Of a DNA stretch of 64,000 nt, positions 11,401 to 23,400 are shown one piece after another; position 1 is the first letter of the stretch, and every line of letters begins with the position of its first letter. Source of the stretch: Paraescarpia echinospica (Eukaryota; Annelida; Polychaeta; Sabellida; Siboglinidae); assembly GCA_020002185.1 (NCBI GenBank), contig CM034535.1, forward strand, positions 67,616,318 through 67,680,317, given 5' to 3'. The notes beneath the pieces are model-generated. The model was not told the origin of the DNA. It saw nothing but the letters and a program-made list of their open reading frames with translations, and did no database searches. Both the position numbers and the translations under genes were made by a program.

Positions 11401-13258
11401 TTAACAACCTTCGCAATTTGGAAGATAAGCCCTTCTTATTAAAATGGTAAACAAAGCATCCAGTTTCAAAATACATTTTATTGGTAATATAGCTGATCCG
11501 CAACCACAATACCCTTTGATGTTCAACAATTTTACAGTTTCCCACGTTCAACAGGGCAGACGTCCTGTTACAAATTACTACGCTACCTAATTCTGGGTAG
11601 AGGAACAGACTGGCTCCCCTTAATGTGTAGTGTCTTGTTGCACACCGTATCTAATTTTACATTGTCCAAGAGAAGAAACGCGAAAGAGGAGGAATGGGTG
11701 CAGAACATTACTACAAAATCCAGTTTATCTACTTATTGATTTGACTAAATACATATAATATATATTAGTGAACGTTATTCGGTATTTGCAAAATTACAAA
11801 CAACAGCTGCTATGGGACATCGTGGTGTTTTAATGTTTTCTGTACGACTTACATGTATGAACACGATAACAGAAATACGATGCTATGTGTTTGTTACGTG
11901 ATTAAATTCCCCATGGTGAATTGGTCAAATAATGTTCGCCGGTGTACAGGGGGGATACTGCGAACAATATTTGGCAAGTCTATGTTAAAATAACGTGGAT
12001 ATGAACTACTGTGTAAGTTAACGAAATGTATGTCGTGCAACAGCGCTTCTAAACTAGCTACAGTTGTCAAAATATGTTGACTAAGTGTAGTCTAACCGAA
12101 AGAATTTTTCGCAGCCGATCTTGTTGGTTGATGGATCAACGGAGAACAAGTTCAGTTTCACTTTTGTTCCGGTTAATCCATCAAGATTTATACCAGCATC
12201 AGTACATTACCAGCACGTAAGTTACATCCGGTTTCTTTATACATTCTAGACACATATCACCATCCAACTTTTAGGTTCGACGAACCTTTCGATACGTTAT
12301 TTTATTCATCATTAGAATGGTCTGCCCTCTGTTGTCACGTGACGATGCATGTGGTAATCACATGACAGCAGCTCCAAGACGATCGCGGATAAAATACGGG
12401 AGCCACACTCAGGACTCAATAGAGACAGTGGTTGCAACCTTCTTGGCGCTACTACCGCGTCAAACGAACATTGTCACATGATAACAGAAGACAGTTCGTT
12501 CTGTCGCCGAAATTTTGATTATGTGAGGAATTTAGATATAGTTTTCACAACATGGCCAATGTTTGTAAGGATGTTACGTTACTCAATAGCGTCGGAACGT
12601 GGTGAATATTGGGGGCTGAACCAGAGCGTCAGCATTTCATTGCTCTCAGACATGACATAGGAAGATGGGGGATGCGGAACAAAATGTCAAATATCAACCC
12701 CTAATTTGTGCTGTTGCAGCTCGCAGGTTACAACTGGGATGACGCTCATCAAAAGCATCTCTATAATTCCCATAATATTGGTGTTTGAACCTACCCCCAT
12801 CCCTCCGTTTTGGAGCTTTTTGTTGCTTAGACACAATGACACCTTTAAGGGTCAATACACAGATGGTTTTCCCATTGGTGACAATGTTAACGTTTTTTCT
12901 GATTATAAGAAAACGTTACCTACAAAATGTCTTAAACTTCTCACCTACTGTTATCATCATCTCATTGACATGTTGAAAGATGTTAACAAAAATTGCATAC
13001 TTCTAGCTCTGTAAAATGCCTGTATGTGTGACACCCGTCAATATTTACAAATGCCGGCAAGCAATATTCCGCAAATAGGTCACATATTCAATTCATCTAG
13101 AAATCCACCATTTTATAGTCAACATCTTCTACAATCACACCTGGAAATCTGACTACTCAAATGCACTTTTGTCACATCATATGAATTTTATTAAAAAAAA
13201 AAATTCTCAAAAATACACTGCACTTTTCTTCGTAACTTTCTTGTAACCAAACATGAAG
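11401..13258. other. Intergenic or intronic, no gene recognised
   Basis: AT-rich sequence with no clear coding exon. A weak promoter-like stretch (GATAAAATA near 12388) is present, but no gene can be attached to it. Short open frames near 12478-13014 show no recognisable domain. Confidence 0.5.
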
Positions 13259-13266
13259 TCTAACTG

Positions 13267-13632
13267 GGTGAGTGAGTGGTAGGTGAGTGAGTGGTGGTGG
13301 GTGGTGAGTGAGTGGTGGTGAGTGGGTGAGTGAGTGGTGGTGGTGGTGGGTGAGGTGGTGGTGGTGGTGGGTGGGTGAGTGAGTGAGTGAGTGAGTGAGT
13401 GAGTGAGTGAGTGAGTGAGTGAGTGAGTGAGTGAGTGAGTGAGTGAGTGAGTGAGTGAGTGAGTGAGTGAGTGAGTGAGTGAGTGAGTGAGTGAGTGAGT
13501 GAGTGAGTGAGTGTGCGAGCGAGTGGGAGAGAGTGAGTGAGTGAGTGAGTGAGTGAGTGAGTGAGTGAGTGAGTGAGTGAGTGAGTGAGTGAGTGAGTGA
13601 GTGAGTGAGTGAGTGAGTGAGTGAGTGAGTGT
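13267..13632. repeat. (GAGT)n microsatellite
   Basis: A long near-pure GAGT/TGAG array. It is preceded by interrupted GGTGG/GTGAGTG variants from 13267 and broken once near 13513-13533 by GTGCGAGCGAGTGGGAGAG. The minus-strand poly-SLTH frames are artefacts. Confidence 0.97.
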
Positions 13633-13650
13633 TTGTTTGTTTGTGTGTGA

Positions 13651-14990
13651 TTGAATGTATGGGGGTGTGAGTGCGCGCGTGTGTGCCTACATGCATGCAT
13701 CAAATTGATCTGTTAACAATACATATATTAGCACCGCTGCAGTATTGCACTGGTAAGAGGGCAGTAACAATTATGTTGACATGCAACGACTCGACGCACA
13801 CGGGGGTCCACAATGGGCCAAGCGACGACACGCCGCTGGATTCAGTGACACTGACACCTTAATTACATACTTTACCGGCAACGATGACATTGGGCGCGTA
13901 AGTCGGTGCAGCCATACTTGTCGTATCAAAACAATTAACAATTATAATTATAGGTAGGTCCACGTCGATTTGCATGCAGGGATTCGAGTAAAATCACTGC
14001 CAAATTAGTTTATAGCTATAAATACTTGTCTGTACACGATGCAAATTGATATGCATCATGTATTTCATCATTGCTCAATCCATGCAATGTTTCCTACTTC
14101 ACAGCATTGTTTTCTCCAGGTATATCTGTGTAAACCACGCCTTATTGTCCACAACCTTTTAGTAGATGGTTCGTTATTAAAGGTGCAGTTTACAAAGTGT
14201 TCTCAATACGTCACGCATGATGCGACAGTATCAAAGGTACACACGCCTCATTCTTCAACTTCCTTTGTTAACGGTAAGATTGTGTAAGTATATCTACGTG
14301 TTGAGACGGTATGTATAGGTAGGTGCATGTAGTCTTCGCAAAGCCAGTTCACTTCCAGTTCAACGCTACATCGCCACTTCCGTGCAACCGTTATTCTAAT
14401 CTCCTCTAAAAAAAGGCCAGGCAATATTGTCTTCAACCTTATGTTCCTTCGCCTCTGTGTGGAGTGGTCGGACATGCAGGTAATGTATCCCTACATGCGG
14501 AAACTACCATTGTTTCATAACGATTGCTTTAGTACTCTGGTGCCATCCATTAACCGAGCGTACATACGACGTGAAGATACGACCTGTCGTGGTGTTTCAA
14601 TGACAGACCCGCCGCGTTAACACGAGCAGATGTTGTGAAACATAAGCTTTCGTCACACCCCCCCTAATAGGTGTTTACGATGACACCAGATCCCCTTCCC
14701 CAAGGACCGGGAGTTCGCCGGGTGCAGAAGTCACCAAACCGAGGTGGGTGTGTTGAACCAGTGCATTAAGTAATTACCCCACGACGTCGGCACGGGTAGT
14801 ATTAATTAACTCCGTAACACAATGATATCGTCAAGCAGTGCTCTTATACTGTACAGAAACCAGTAACATACTCAACAGAAAGTTACTACGTTGTTGTAGC
14901 AGTAAATTGTTATACAGAGAGTAATACAGAGAGGTGTAAATGACACTATAGAGAGTTTAAAGAGAGTAGTAGCTGGTAACGTATACTCTA
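13651..14990. other. No recognisable gene
   Basis: Mixed-composition sequence. A short C-rich stretch near 14660-14700 and AGAGAGTAGT-like repeats near 14920-14970 lead into the next array. No exon is supported. Confidence 0.5.
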
Positions 14991-15020
14991 CACTGTATTG
15001 TGCGTAGTCTACATAGATAA

Positions 15021-15200
15021 CTCTCAAGAAAATAGTAACTATAGTATATCATACTCCATAGAGAACTCTCAAGACAGTAGTAACTATAGTATAACATACT
15101 CCACGGAGAACTCTCAAGACAGTAGTAACTTTAGTATAACATACTCCACGGAGAACTCTCAAGACAGTAGTAACTATAGTATAACATACTCCACGGAGAG
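15021..15200. repeat. 45-bp tandem array, four copies, open in one frame
   Basis: Four exact-length 45-bp copies start at 15021, 15066, 15111 and 15156. Because 45 is a multiple of three, one plus-strand frame stays open and reads a 15-residue Ser/Tyr/Thr-rich repeat (NSQDSSNYSITYSTE). The frame runs 14998-15243 with a basic tail. No start context, splice site or relative supports a gene, so I list it as a repeat. Confidence 0.9.
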
Positions 15201-15243
15201 CTCAAAAAGAGTACACAAAGTCCGGAAACAGCAACCCAAATAA

Positions 15244-16480
15244 AATGAGGCTTTAAACATGTTTTGTGTAGGAGTGGATATAACAGTGTGCAAATATGCT
15301 TGCGGAAATAAATTCAGCTGAACAATATGATTGATTATATAAATAATATTTAGTTGATACAGTAGACCTAAATAGAAGAGGAATGACACTGGAAATTATA
15401 TCCTACACAATATTATATATTCACAATGCAATGTAAATCGAAAATATAATGATACCATTTAGTTACGATAAACAAAGCATTATCTGCATTATTTACAGTG
15501 CGACCTAGTTAATTCGGATCCTTTGATCCATATGGTATGTGTCCGGATTAACCATTTTTCCGGATAACTTAACAATGTACGTAAGTGGAGGAGTATATTT
15601 GCGTCTGGAAATTGCCTACCCTCGAAATGATCTCGGGATGTCGATGTTTACAGAAGGTGAATATTCATTCGTTTCTGAAACAAAACACAAACCTTAATTC
15701 CCATTCAACAGACAACACACAAAACATTTCCACGCATTGTTATACAAGAATTTGTCATGCATGGTTAGCCATGGGGAGGTGAGAATCACAACTTAGTTCG
15801 TGATAGACATACGGGGTTAGGACACAGATGGACTACCTGCTTCGTTACTTCGTTACGAAAAAAGTGCAATGTATTTTTGAGAAATTATTTGTTATAAAAT
15901 TCCCCTTCTCTGACATAAGTGCATTTGAGTAGTCAGATTTCTAGATGTGATTGAAGAAGCTGTTGACAGTAAAAGGTGCATTTTTAGCTGATTTTACTAA
16001 GCGGAAGGGTTTTTGGCAGCAATTTGGCTAGTTGACCCTTTAGCCGGATTACTGCCTGCATCCATTCGTAAATACTGACGGGTGTAACACATAGAGGCAT
16101 TTTATGAGAGCTAGAAATATTAGATTTTGATTAAACTCGACCAGCATGTCAACGAAACGATAATAACAGCAGTTGAGAAGTTTAAGAAGGCCATACCTTT
16201 CTCAGTATTTGACATGTTCACATGAGCTAGTCTTAGGGCGTATACTAGCTTAATGTAATGGCGTAACGCTCGTTACTGTTACCCGTCATACAACTGGCAA
16301 GAAATGCCACTAAATTGGGCATAACAGCGCATGTAAGCGCTGTTTTAACTATAGCACCAATTAAAGTGTCTGTAGTACTTCCAAGACAATGTACTGTAAA
16401 TTGTGCTGGTGTTACCTGAATACAGGGGTAATTTTAAATGCCTACACCAATAGCGGCTTCTATAGTGTTACCCTCGGCTT
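15244..16480. other. Upstream region of the death-domain gene, no gene recognised
   Basis: AT-rich sequence without identifiable exons or repeats. It borders the GC-rich promoter segment that starts near 16480. Confidence 0.5.
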
Positions 16481-16559
16481 ACGGAACCGGCATCGGAGTC
16501 ATGCCTCGCTGGCCGCACGTGCCACGGCGAAGGACGGGACCTCATGCCGAGTCTGACAA

Positions 16560-16785
16560 CGTTAGGCTAATGAGACCCTCGTCTTTCGTTGCCACCCCGC
16601 CCCTGGCTATTCATAGCACCGTGCCCGTGGATACGTCGCACTACTCGGGGGCGTATCACCCGGCGACAATGGACCGAGCTGATTGGCCGGCGTTCGCACC
16701 CCTGAAGAAAATGCAAATAAGCCCTGATCCAGACGGGGACTTCAGGGGCTTATAAAAAGAAGTCGATGACACTCGCTGGGATTGT
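16560..16785 (+). promoter_or_regulatory. TATA promoter of the death-domain gene
   Basis: A GC/CpG-rich block holds a GC box (CCCCGCCCC, about 16597), an inverted CCAAT box (GATTGG, 16681-16686), an octamer ATGCAAAT (16711-16718), a near-consensus NF-kappaB site GGGGACTTCA (16735-16744, last base off consensus) and TATAAAAA (16751-16758). Initiation would be expected around 16780. The first in-frame ATG of the gene is 17089. The ordering and spacing are those of a focused animal Pol II promoter. The transcription start itself is inferred. A 105-codon open frame at 16438-16755 lies on top of the promoter and is probably not translated. Confidence 0.65.
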
Positions 16786-16786
16786 G

Positions 16787-16918
16787 ATGTGCGTATAGAT
16801 GGGATGGCAGTTTAACTGGCTACCTGGCATCTTCAGCGCACGCAACGACGGTACATCACTGACGTGTACAATTTACACCACCACGCAGAACTTGGGCAAA
16901 GTGCTTGCATTGACGTGA
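16787..16918 (+). promoter_or_regulatory. Two short upstream ORFs in the putative 5' leader
   Basis: ATG at 16787 opens a 3-codon frame ending in TAG at 16798. ATG at 16799 follows at once and opens a 39-codon frame ending in TGA at 16918. Both precede the main ATG at 17089. If the leader is unspliced, they would reduce translation of the main frame. If there is a leader intron, they may be removed. Confidence 0.4.
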
Positions 16919-17088
16919 CAAATAACACCAGGCCGGAGTGCTCGTTTCCAATGACGCCAAGCTCGCGTTGCTAACGCAAAAAAAACCGAGTGCCTTGATT
17001 TCGTCGGAGCGAGCGTACGTTTTGTGAAACCCATCCGAGTTTGGAATCGACACATCCGAGGGACATCTCGAAGGCGACACCGAGAACG

Positions 17089-17524
17089 ATGAGCATGCAG
17101 CGGACATGGTCGACGCGGTCGGGGGCAGACACGACGGTGTGGCACAGTCCGTGCAAGGCGGGCCGCGCCGGGACATGGCAGGTGCTGGACAGCGAATACC
17201 GCATCGAGCTGGACGACCGCGGGTCGTACTCCGTGCTGGTGCCACGCCACGGCTCCAGTACCTCGCCCGACGGACGGCGCTGGTATCGGGGCGTGTGGGA
17301 CATCGTCAGCGCAACACTCCACGAGTGCAAAGTCGGGGTGGCGCGTCTCTACCCGTACGTGCGCTTCTCCATGATGTGCCAAGCAGTCTTGCAGACCGAC
17401 GGTCTCGATTCACGCTCCTTCGGTCTCGTCGTCGTCTGTCACAGCAGCGACACGCCGGCGCCGCCAGGGGACGCCACCGGTCGGCTGGTAGGAGGGACGA
17501 TCAAACCGAAGCTCGTAGCTCCAG
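17089..17524 (+). CDS. Death-domain gene, coding exon 1
   Basis: Encodes residues 1-145. Alternating hydrophobic patterns (WQVLDSEYRIEL, SYSVLVPRHG, SFGLVVVCHSS) suggest beta strands. The donor is CCAG|GTGAGT, ending in phase 1. Strongly CpG-rich. In frame there is a stop at 16996-16998 and no earlier ATG. Confidence 0.8.
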
Positions 17525-20344
17525 GTGAGTTGGATCTGCTCGTCTTGTTATGCTACGTCATCGGGTAATTGAATGGCATTGTGTGCAGCCAGTCGTGACC
17601 AGCTGTTTTGTTGTTGATAGACTCGTATAGTGTGAGGGTGTGAATCAGCCTCGTTGGGAAGAATATTTGTTGCTAGGTCTTTTCCACTACACAAATTATG
17701 GCTCGTGACTCTGCTCGCGTGCATGCGTGAAAATCTTTTCACGTTCTTGCCGAAATGTCGTGCTTCAGAGTTGCGACAAGCGATCGGCTACGGGGTGTTG
17801 AGACCGATGGAATCCGCAGCGCCCCCTAGCGGATGCTATCTTGCAATATTTGTGGTTTCCTCTTGGGAAATATGTGTTCTGTATGTGTACATTTTCTTTT
17901 CTGAATCTCTTTCTTGGTGCTTGTTTCGTTTGTCCGCATCGTGAACTATGTGTTTGTCATCTTGTCGACTGGATCCATACACAAAGCACGTGGGTATGAC
18001 CGATGTTTGTGTGGCCATGTCTCCGTCTATAAAAAGAGTGCGTGCCAGCACCTGTGTCTGTAAACGTGCACGACTAACTCAACTATCGGCTTTCACAATT
18101 TTGCTTTCACATAAAAAAAAATCAGCGTGTTTTTTGTGTGACTCTCTGAGTCTTCACTACTTTAGTGAGATGGTAGCTGGTTGTCAGTGACTTGGAAAAC
18201 CTCCTGTTATCTAACTCACTGCATAGCCCCCGTCTGACAGCGTTGACCCTGGTGACATCAGATGAGACGCAATAGCATACAGAATAAAACACAACACAAG
18301 ACGACCGCGTCTTAAGCCCGCTTGCTGCCTTTTTTAATTTGACCAGTATCGTTCACGCCACGTCGCCTTAGTTTTCTCAGTTGTACTTGGACTAGACACT
18401 GTGGAAGAACTTCGTTAACTATCGCCCAATAATTGCAACTAGACTGAATGTCTTCCGTGGAAGTCGAGATGCAGTTCATATGAACACGTCTTTCAGAGGA
18501 TCAAGTGTAAAGCGTTTTACGTGATCCTAAAAGTTAAGGATCTAATTCCAGTGTATAACACGTGTTCGTGCATGCATGCATGCGTGCGTGCGTGCGCGTG
18601 CAAATACGATTATAGCTGTGTTCCTTTTTACACAAAATTACGTGTTCGGTTATTATCTTTATCTGTGCTGCTTTCTGTCAACGCAGCAAGCGATAGTTCA
18701 TTTTCAGTAGCGACAGCGCACAATATTTACAATGTAAGCGCCGACCGCTAAGTCAGGAGCAAAGGTGTAAAGTGCGCGACATGTTCACGACAGCGATGTC
18801 GAGCCAGTAGTGACACAGTCGTGACTTGGTTACTTCTATAGTTATAATAGTTAAAGCTTAAATTTCTAATAGGCCTACGCATATGCTATCTTGATTTTCT
18901 CGAAAGCTAAATTGTACGAATTTACGAAAATTCCACAGCAGGGCTGATACGAGGCAAACAACCATTGTGATAAACCCGAGTCCTTATTTTGTGCACAACA
19001 CTAAAATATTGTCACCAACAGACAGCGTGACGATATATCACGTCAAACACTCTTTAACTGTATCAGTCTGCGCGAGTTGTGATTATTTGACAACGTGTTG
19101 TGGCTACTTCACATTTCGTATAATTAGTTGACAGCGCCCTCCTTCTCGAGTGGTCAGTGTCTGTGTCGTAGTGGTCAGTTGGAGTAGACATTAAGTACCT
19201 CTCACTTTCGCGACATCGTGTCAACATAGCGACGACACGGAAAGTGTGGCGACAACCTCGTGTCAACGAGAACAGAGATGATGCGTTCCATTCAGTCTGC
19301 GCTTGTTGTTTTCTTGTCTTCGCCGCGCCCTATGTTAAGAGCCTTGTCGATATAAAACACCCATTCATGAACAACTGGATAGGGTTGACCCCACACACCC
19401 TGACCCACCCACCCACATCCCTATCCAAAAACAACAATTGTAGACTTACGCCCTTTATGCATTGCCAAATATGTGAATGGAATTGCAAAGACTATAATTG
19501 CAAAAATGAAAACATTCAAAAGATGAACCTTTAATAATGTTGAATCCAAGTGTCCCTTTACCTGCCCAACCACATCAACGTTTCATTACTGGACTTGTTT
19601 ATATCTACAAAACCCTTTATACGACTGTTCTTTTTGTCATGCGTTTTCTGGTGAGTAATTCTTCAAACAGAGATTAACACCGATGAAATAATAATTGTTG
19701 TAAATAGTTACCGATAGCATCGATTGTTTATAGGTATGGCAGATCCACGTCCACACCGACTTGCGACGATTGCGTTGTACATGTTTTGGCCAGCCAATTA
19801 TTCGTTAACAAAAACGCTAAACAATGTCGAAAACTTCAGCGGATGTAGCTTCGATGTGGCCAGACACGCCCTCTGGGGCTCTAGGCTGGGCAAGGCAGTC
19901 ACCCCGCAGAGGGTCGATACAGGGAATTACGATTGTAATCCGTTAGGTTTTGAAAGAAGTTTGTCGTTACCACATTCGAAAAACTGATAGCGTCTGTGTT
20001 GCCACCGATTACGTTTGACGTATTGCATGCGAATTTAATCATACATGTTCATCTAATTAGAAATAAATTCCATAATAATACAATTATGATATTTAATAAA
20101 TTCAATAGCAATACGTTTTTCACTGGAATATAGCCCAAACTAGAAACTATGAATATAATATTACAACTACACACTATCACACGCACGCACGCATGCACGC
20201 ACGCACGCACGCACGCACTGAAACACACACACACACACACAAACACACAAACACACAAACACACAAACACAAACACAAACACAAACACAAACACAAACAC
20301 AAACACAAACACAAACACAAACACAAACACAAACACAAACACAA

Positions 20345-20404
<60 letters not shown>

Positions 20405-23400
20405 TCGTGGAAGTAGAATATGGATTACAGTGGTAATGATGTACCAAACAATTTACAAATACAAAAAGTTTAACAACTCACAAGTGTGCGTCTGTTTATG
20501 AAACTCCCCTCACCTGACAGCCCTACATTAATTTGAACAATATCCCGAACTTGAACATTCCTGCGAGACAAATTCCCACGCGTAACAATTCCTACACCTG
20601 TATTACGTAGGTTCCAGTGGCAGCAGTAATTCGGCGTGACCATCACAATCGCTACATCATTGGTCACGGCTACTGGCCAGCCATGTCCGCGGCTATCCCC
20701 TTACACGGGTTTGGACACGGCACGCGGTGTTGTTACACGCCGGTGTTGTGGGAAATGTCCAGGGGGCTGGTGTTGTTAGACATTCATGCAAGTGTTGCAT
20801 TCACAGCATACTTGACAATGTTGGATTCGATTTCCTAGCAGAATGCGACGTAATCAAAACAGCAACCTGTGTTATTTGTTGTTGCTGCTGCTACGATTTC
20901 CGTCGTCGTCGTTGCTAACATCCGTGATTGTCCGCCTTCTGTCTTATTTCTCTGGATATCAATGTTGCTTTCTTTTCACTTTGCTGTCTTCTCACATATA
21001 TACTATTCCACCCACATATACAATTAATACAAAACAACACATCCCATCTTGCGCCCTCTGAGACTTACCTTTCTTCTCAACAGGAACAATTTCCGTGCGC
21101 CTGGTCTCGCGAGACTTCGATGCCGACGTCTTGCACGGCGAGAACGTGACATTGTCGAAGACCGAGTCGAACTTCTGCGGTCGGGAGTTTGAGAAGCAGT
21201 TCGCCCTTCGCTTCAAGGTTAGTCAAATTATGATTAAAATCAACGGTATTAGCAAGTAGTTTGCGTGTGATGTCGCGCAGAGATCGTCTATCGTCTATAA
21301 AATTGCAACAGGTGAAAGAGACGAACTCCTGACATCATGCAGTAATCATTCTACAACGAAGCCAATGTAAGAATTAATTGGACTCGCATATCGACCACAT
21401 TGTAAACAACGCGGAAATTCTGCGACTGATTAAATAAGCTTCCTCTGATTTTCGGAAGTGCTTAGCTCGGATGATATTTCTGTGAAAACGGAATGACACA
21501 AACACAAGGAAATCCAATACAAAACATAATAAGTACAAGAGTGAATCGCAAGAGACATTTAAATCGCGAGAAGGGCGGGCGGTCTTAAACATGCGAGTGG
21601 TCAATACTTTAAATTCTAAGATAATATAGTGTACTTAACGTTCGTCAAATGATATGTAACGACGTCAAATCGGCAAAGATATCTGCGATATTGCGTATAC
21701 AGGCGCCAATGGACGGTACAAAACAAGCGACATTTACCGGGTGTCATCACGTGACGCATTCCGAAAACAATGCAAAAGCAGACGCAATAAAAAGACACAC
21801 AGTGAAGCCACAAACCAGGGCACATACGCGTTGAACGAAAATCAAGCGATCGACGACTTAATGTCACTGGCATTTCAGCGCGTCTGCAAAAACTGTCTCG
21901 AGAACGGCATTGTTGGCCTGGACTCAAAATATGCGACTCGACGCGTCGTCCTATGGCAGGGGGCGTCTGGTGCTTGGCGCAGCCAATAAAAGCGGGACTC
22001 AGCGTAAAAACTATAAACATGACGCTAAATGAGCACCAGTTGTTTAATGGCAGCGGATTAATTTAAATGAGCTATACCCTAGGTGCACTCGCGTACGCCA
22101 AACAATGCAACCGACTGTGACACGAGTGCAACCTCCAAACGCGTCGCCGACGTGTGAATATAAAAATAACAATTTTTTTTATTTAAAATTCTACCAACAC
22201 TTAACCACGGATGCCATGGTCCTCCTAAGCGTTATCAAAATAAAACATGTCAAGAAGATGCACGTTTTAATAGGTGAGTGAACTGAGATAACGTATAGTG
22301 AACGAACGAAATTGCCCCAGCTCTTCGAACCCGGATTCTCTTGATTGAGAGTACAGAACGCTGACGCACCACTCACAAAACGCACCATTGTTGAGACGTA
22401 CACGCAGATGCAAGGGATTAGGGGTTAAGTTACAGTAGCCCGGCTTGCCGAGTGATTCTGCGACTGATACATCCACAAAGGCACGGGCTGTGTGGTCCTT
22501 TAATACCGTTCGCCATTGTTTCCCAACACGACTATCAGCGGTTCACCAACTCGTACTGAGACGATTTAACGCTGATGATTATATCAGGTTCCCAATTGAA
22601 GATGTACTGAACGCCGTGTGACAGATCAAGGTGACGCGATGAATAAACTGGCAACAATTGACCGGGTAGTCATTGTCATCACGTTTCGTCTTTGATGTTT
22701 TGTCCAGGTAATGATACCCCGGTTGGGGAGGTATATTGTTAGCCGGTACGACGGTTACATTGTCGTCGCAACCTGATGCGACTAACCCGATGACACAGTT
22801 AGACATGACATCAACGTCTTTGTGACAACCTTCCCGATGACAAACTTCGACAATAACAACACACGAACTTATACTGGTGACAAGTAATGCTTCCTGTGGT
22901 TGATGTTTATTTATTAAACACATGTTAACTAATTTATTCATGCATCGCTGTCATTGGTTTAATTCATTGCGTGTTTTCCCACCCCCGTCCTATTCCATTA
23001 GTTGAATATGTCCTTCCATTTCCCCGCCTGTAGTGCAATATATTGTCTTACTCAGCAATCGGCAGAACATTCGTTTCACTGTGTGAAATTATAGACGGCG
23101 GCGTCATTGTATTTTAGACGCGCAGAATCCGGAGACAATAGCCATGGTTGACGGTGCTGACGGTTAGGGGGAGGGGGTCCCAGGGTAAATTTAATTAATA
23201 CCCCCGCAAAGATCGATCGTTATTAGCAGCGACTCCATCGACTGTTGCGTTATGCATTTGCATGTGTGCCCGCACGCGCGTGTGTACGTATACACGCGTG
23301 GGAACACTCGAGACTGTTACATGGCACATAGGAATGCGGAATGTGTCGGAGTATAATTAACAAAGCTGGGTTTGTTAATCGCGACACCCGATGCATGCCG

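Noticed and set aside
12380..12660. Possible promoter (GATAAAATA) with a short open frame
   Set aside because: The 60-codon frame has no recognisable domain, and no downstream exon of matching phase could be found.
16438..16755. 105-codon GC-rich open frame as a first exon
   Set aside because: It covers the CCAAT, octamer and TATA elements and ends at the TATA box. Composition explains the open frame.
16856..17382. Minus-strand open frames of 119-169 codons
   Set aside because: Shadows of the CpG-rich coding exon 1 on the plus strand. No domain on the minus strand.
19724..19987. 87-codon plus-strand frame in intron 1
   Set aside because: No splice sites of suitable phase, no domain, and exon 1 and exon 2 join correctly without it.
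22319..22345. tRNA-like B box (TTCGAACCCGG) on the minus strand
   Set aside because: The T arm does not pair, and no acceptor stem or anticodon arm can be drawn.
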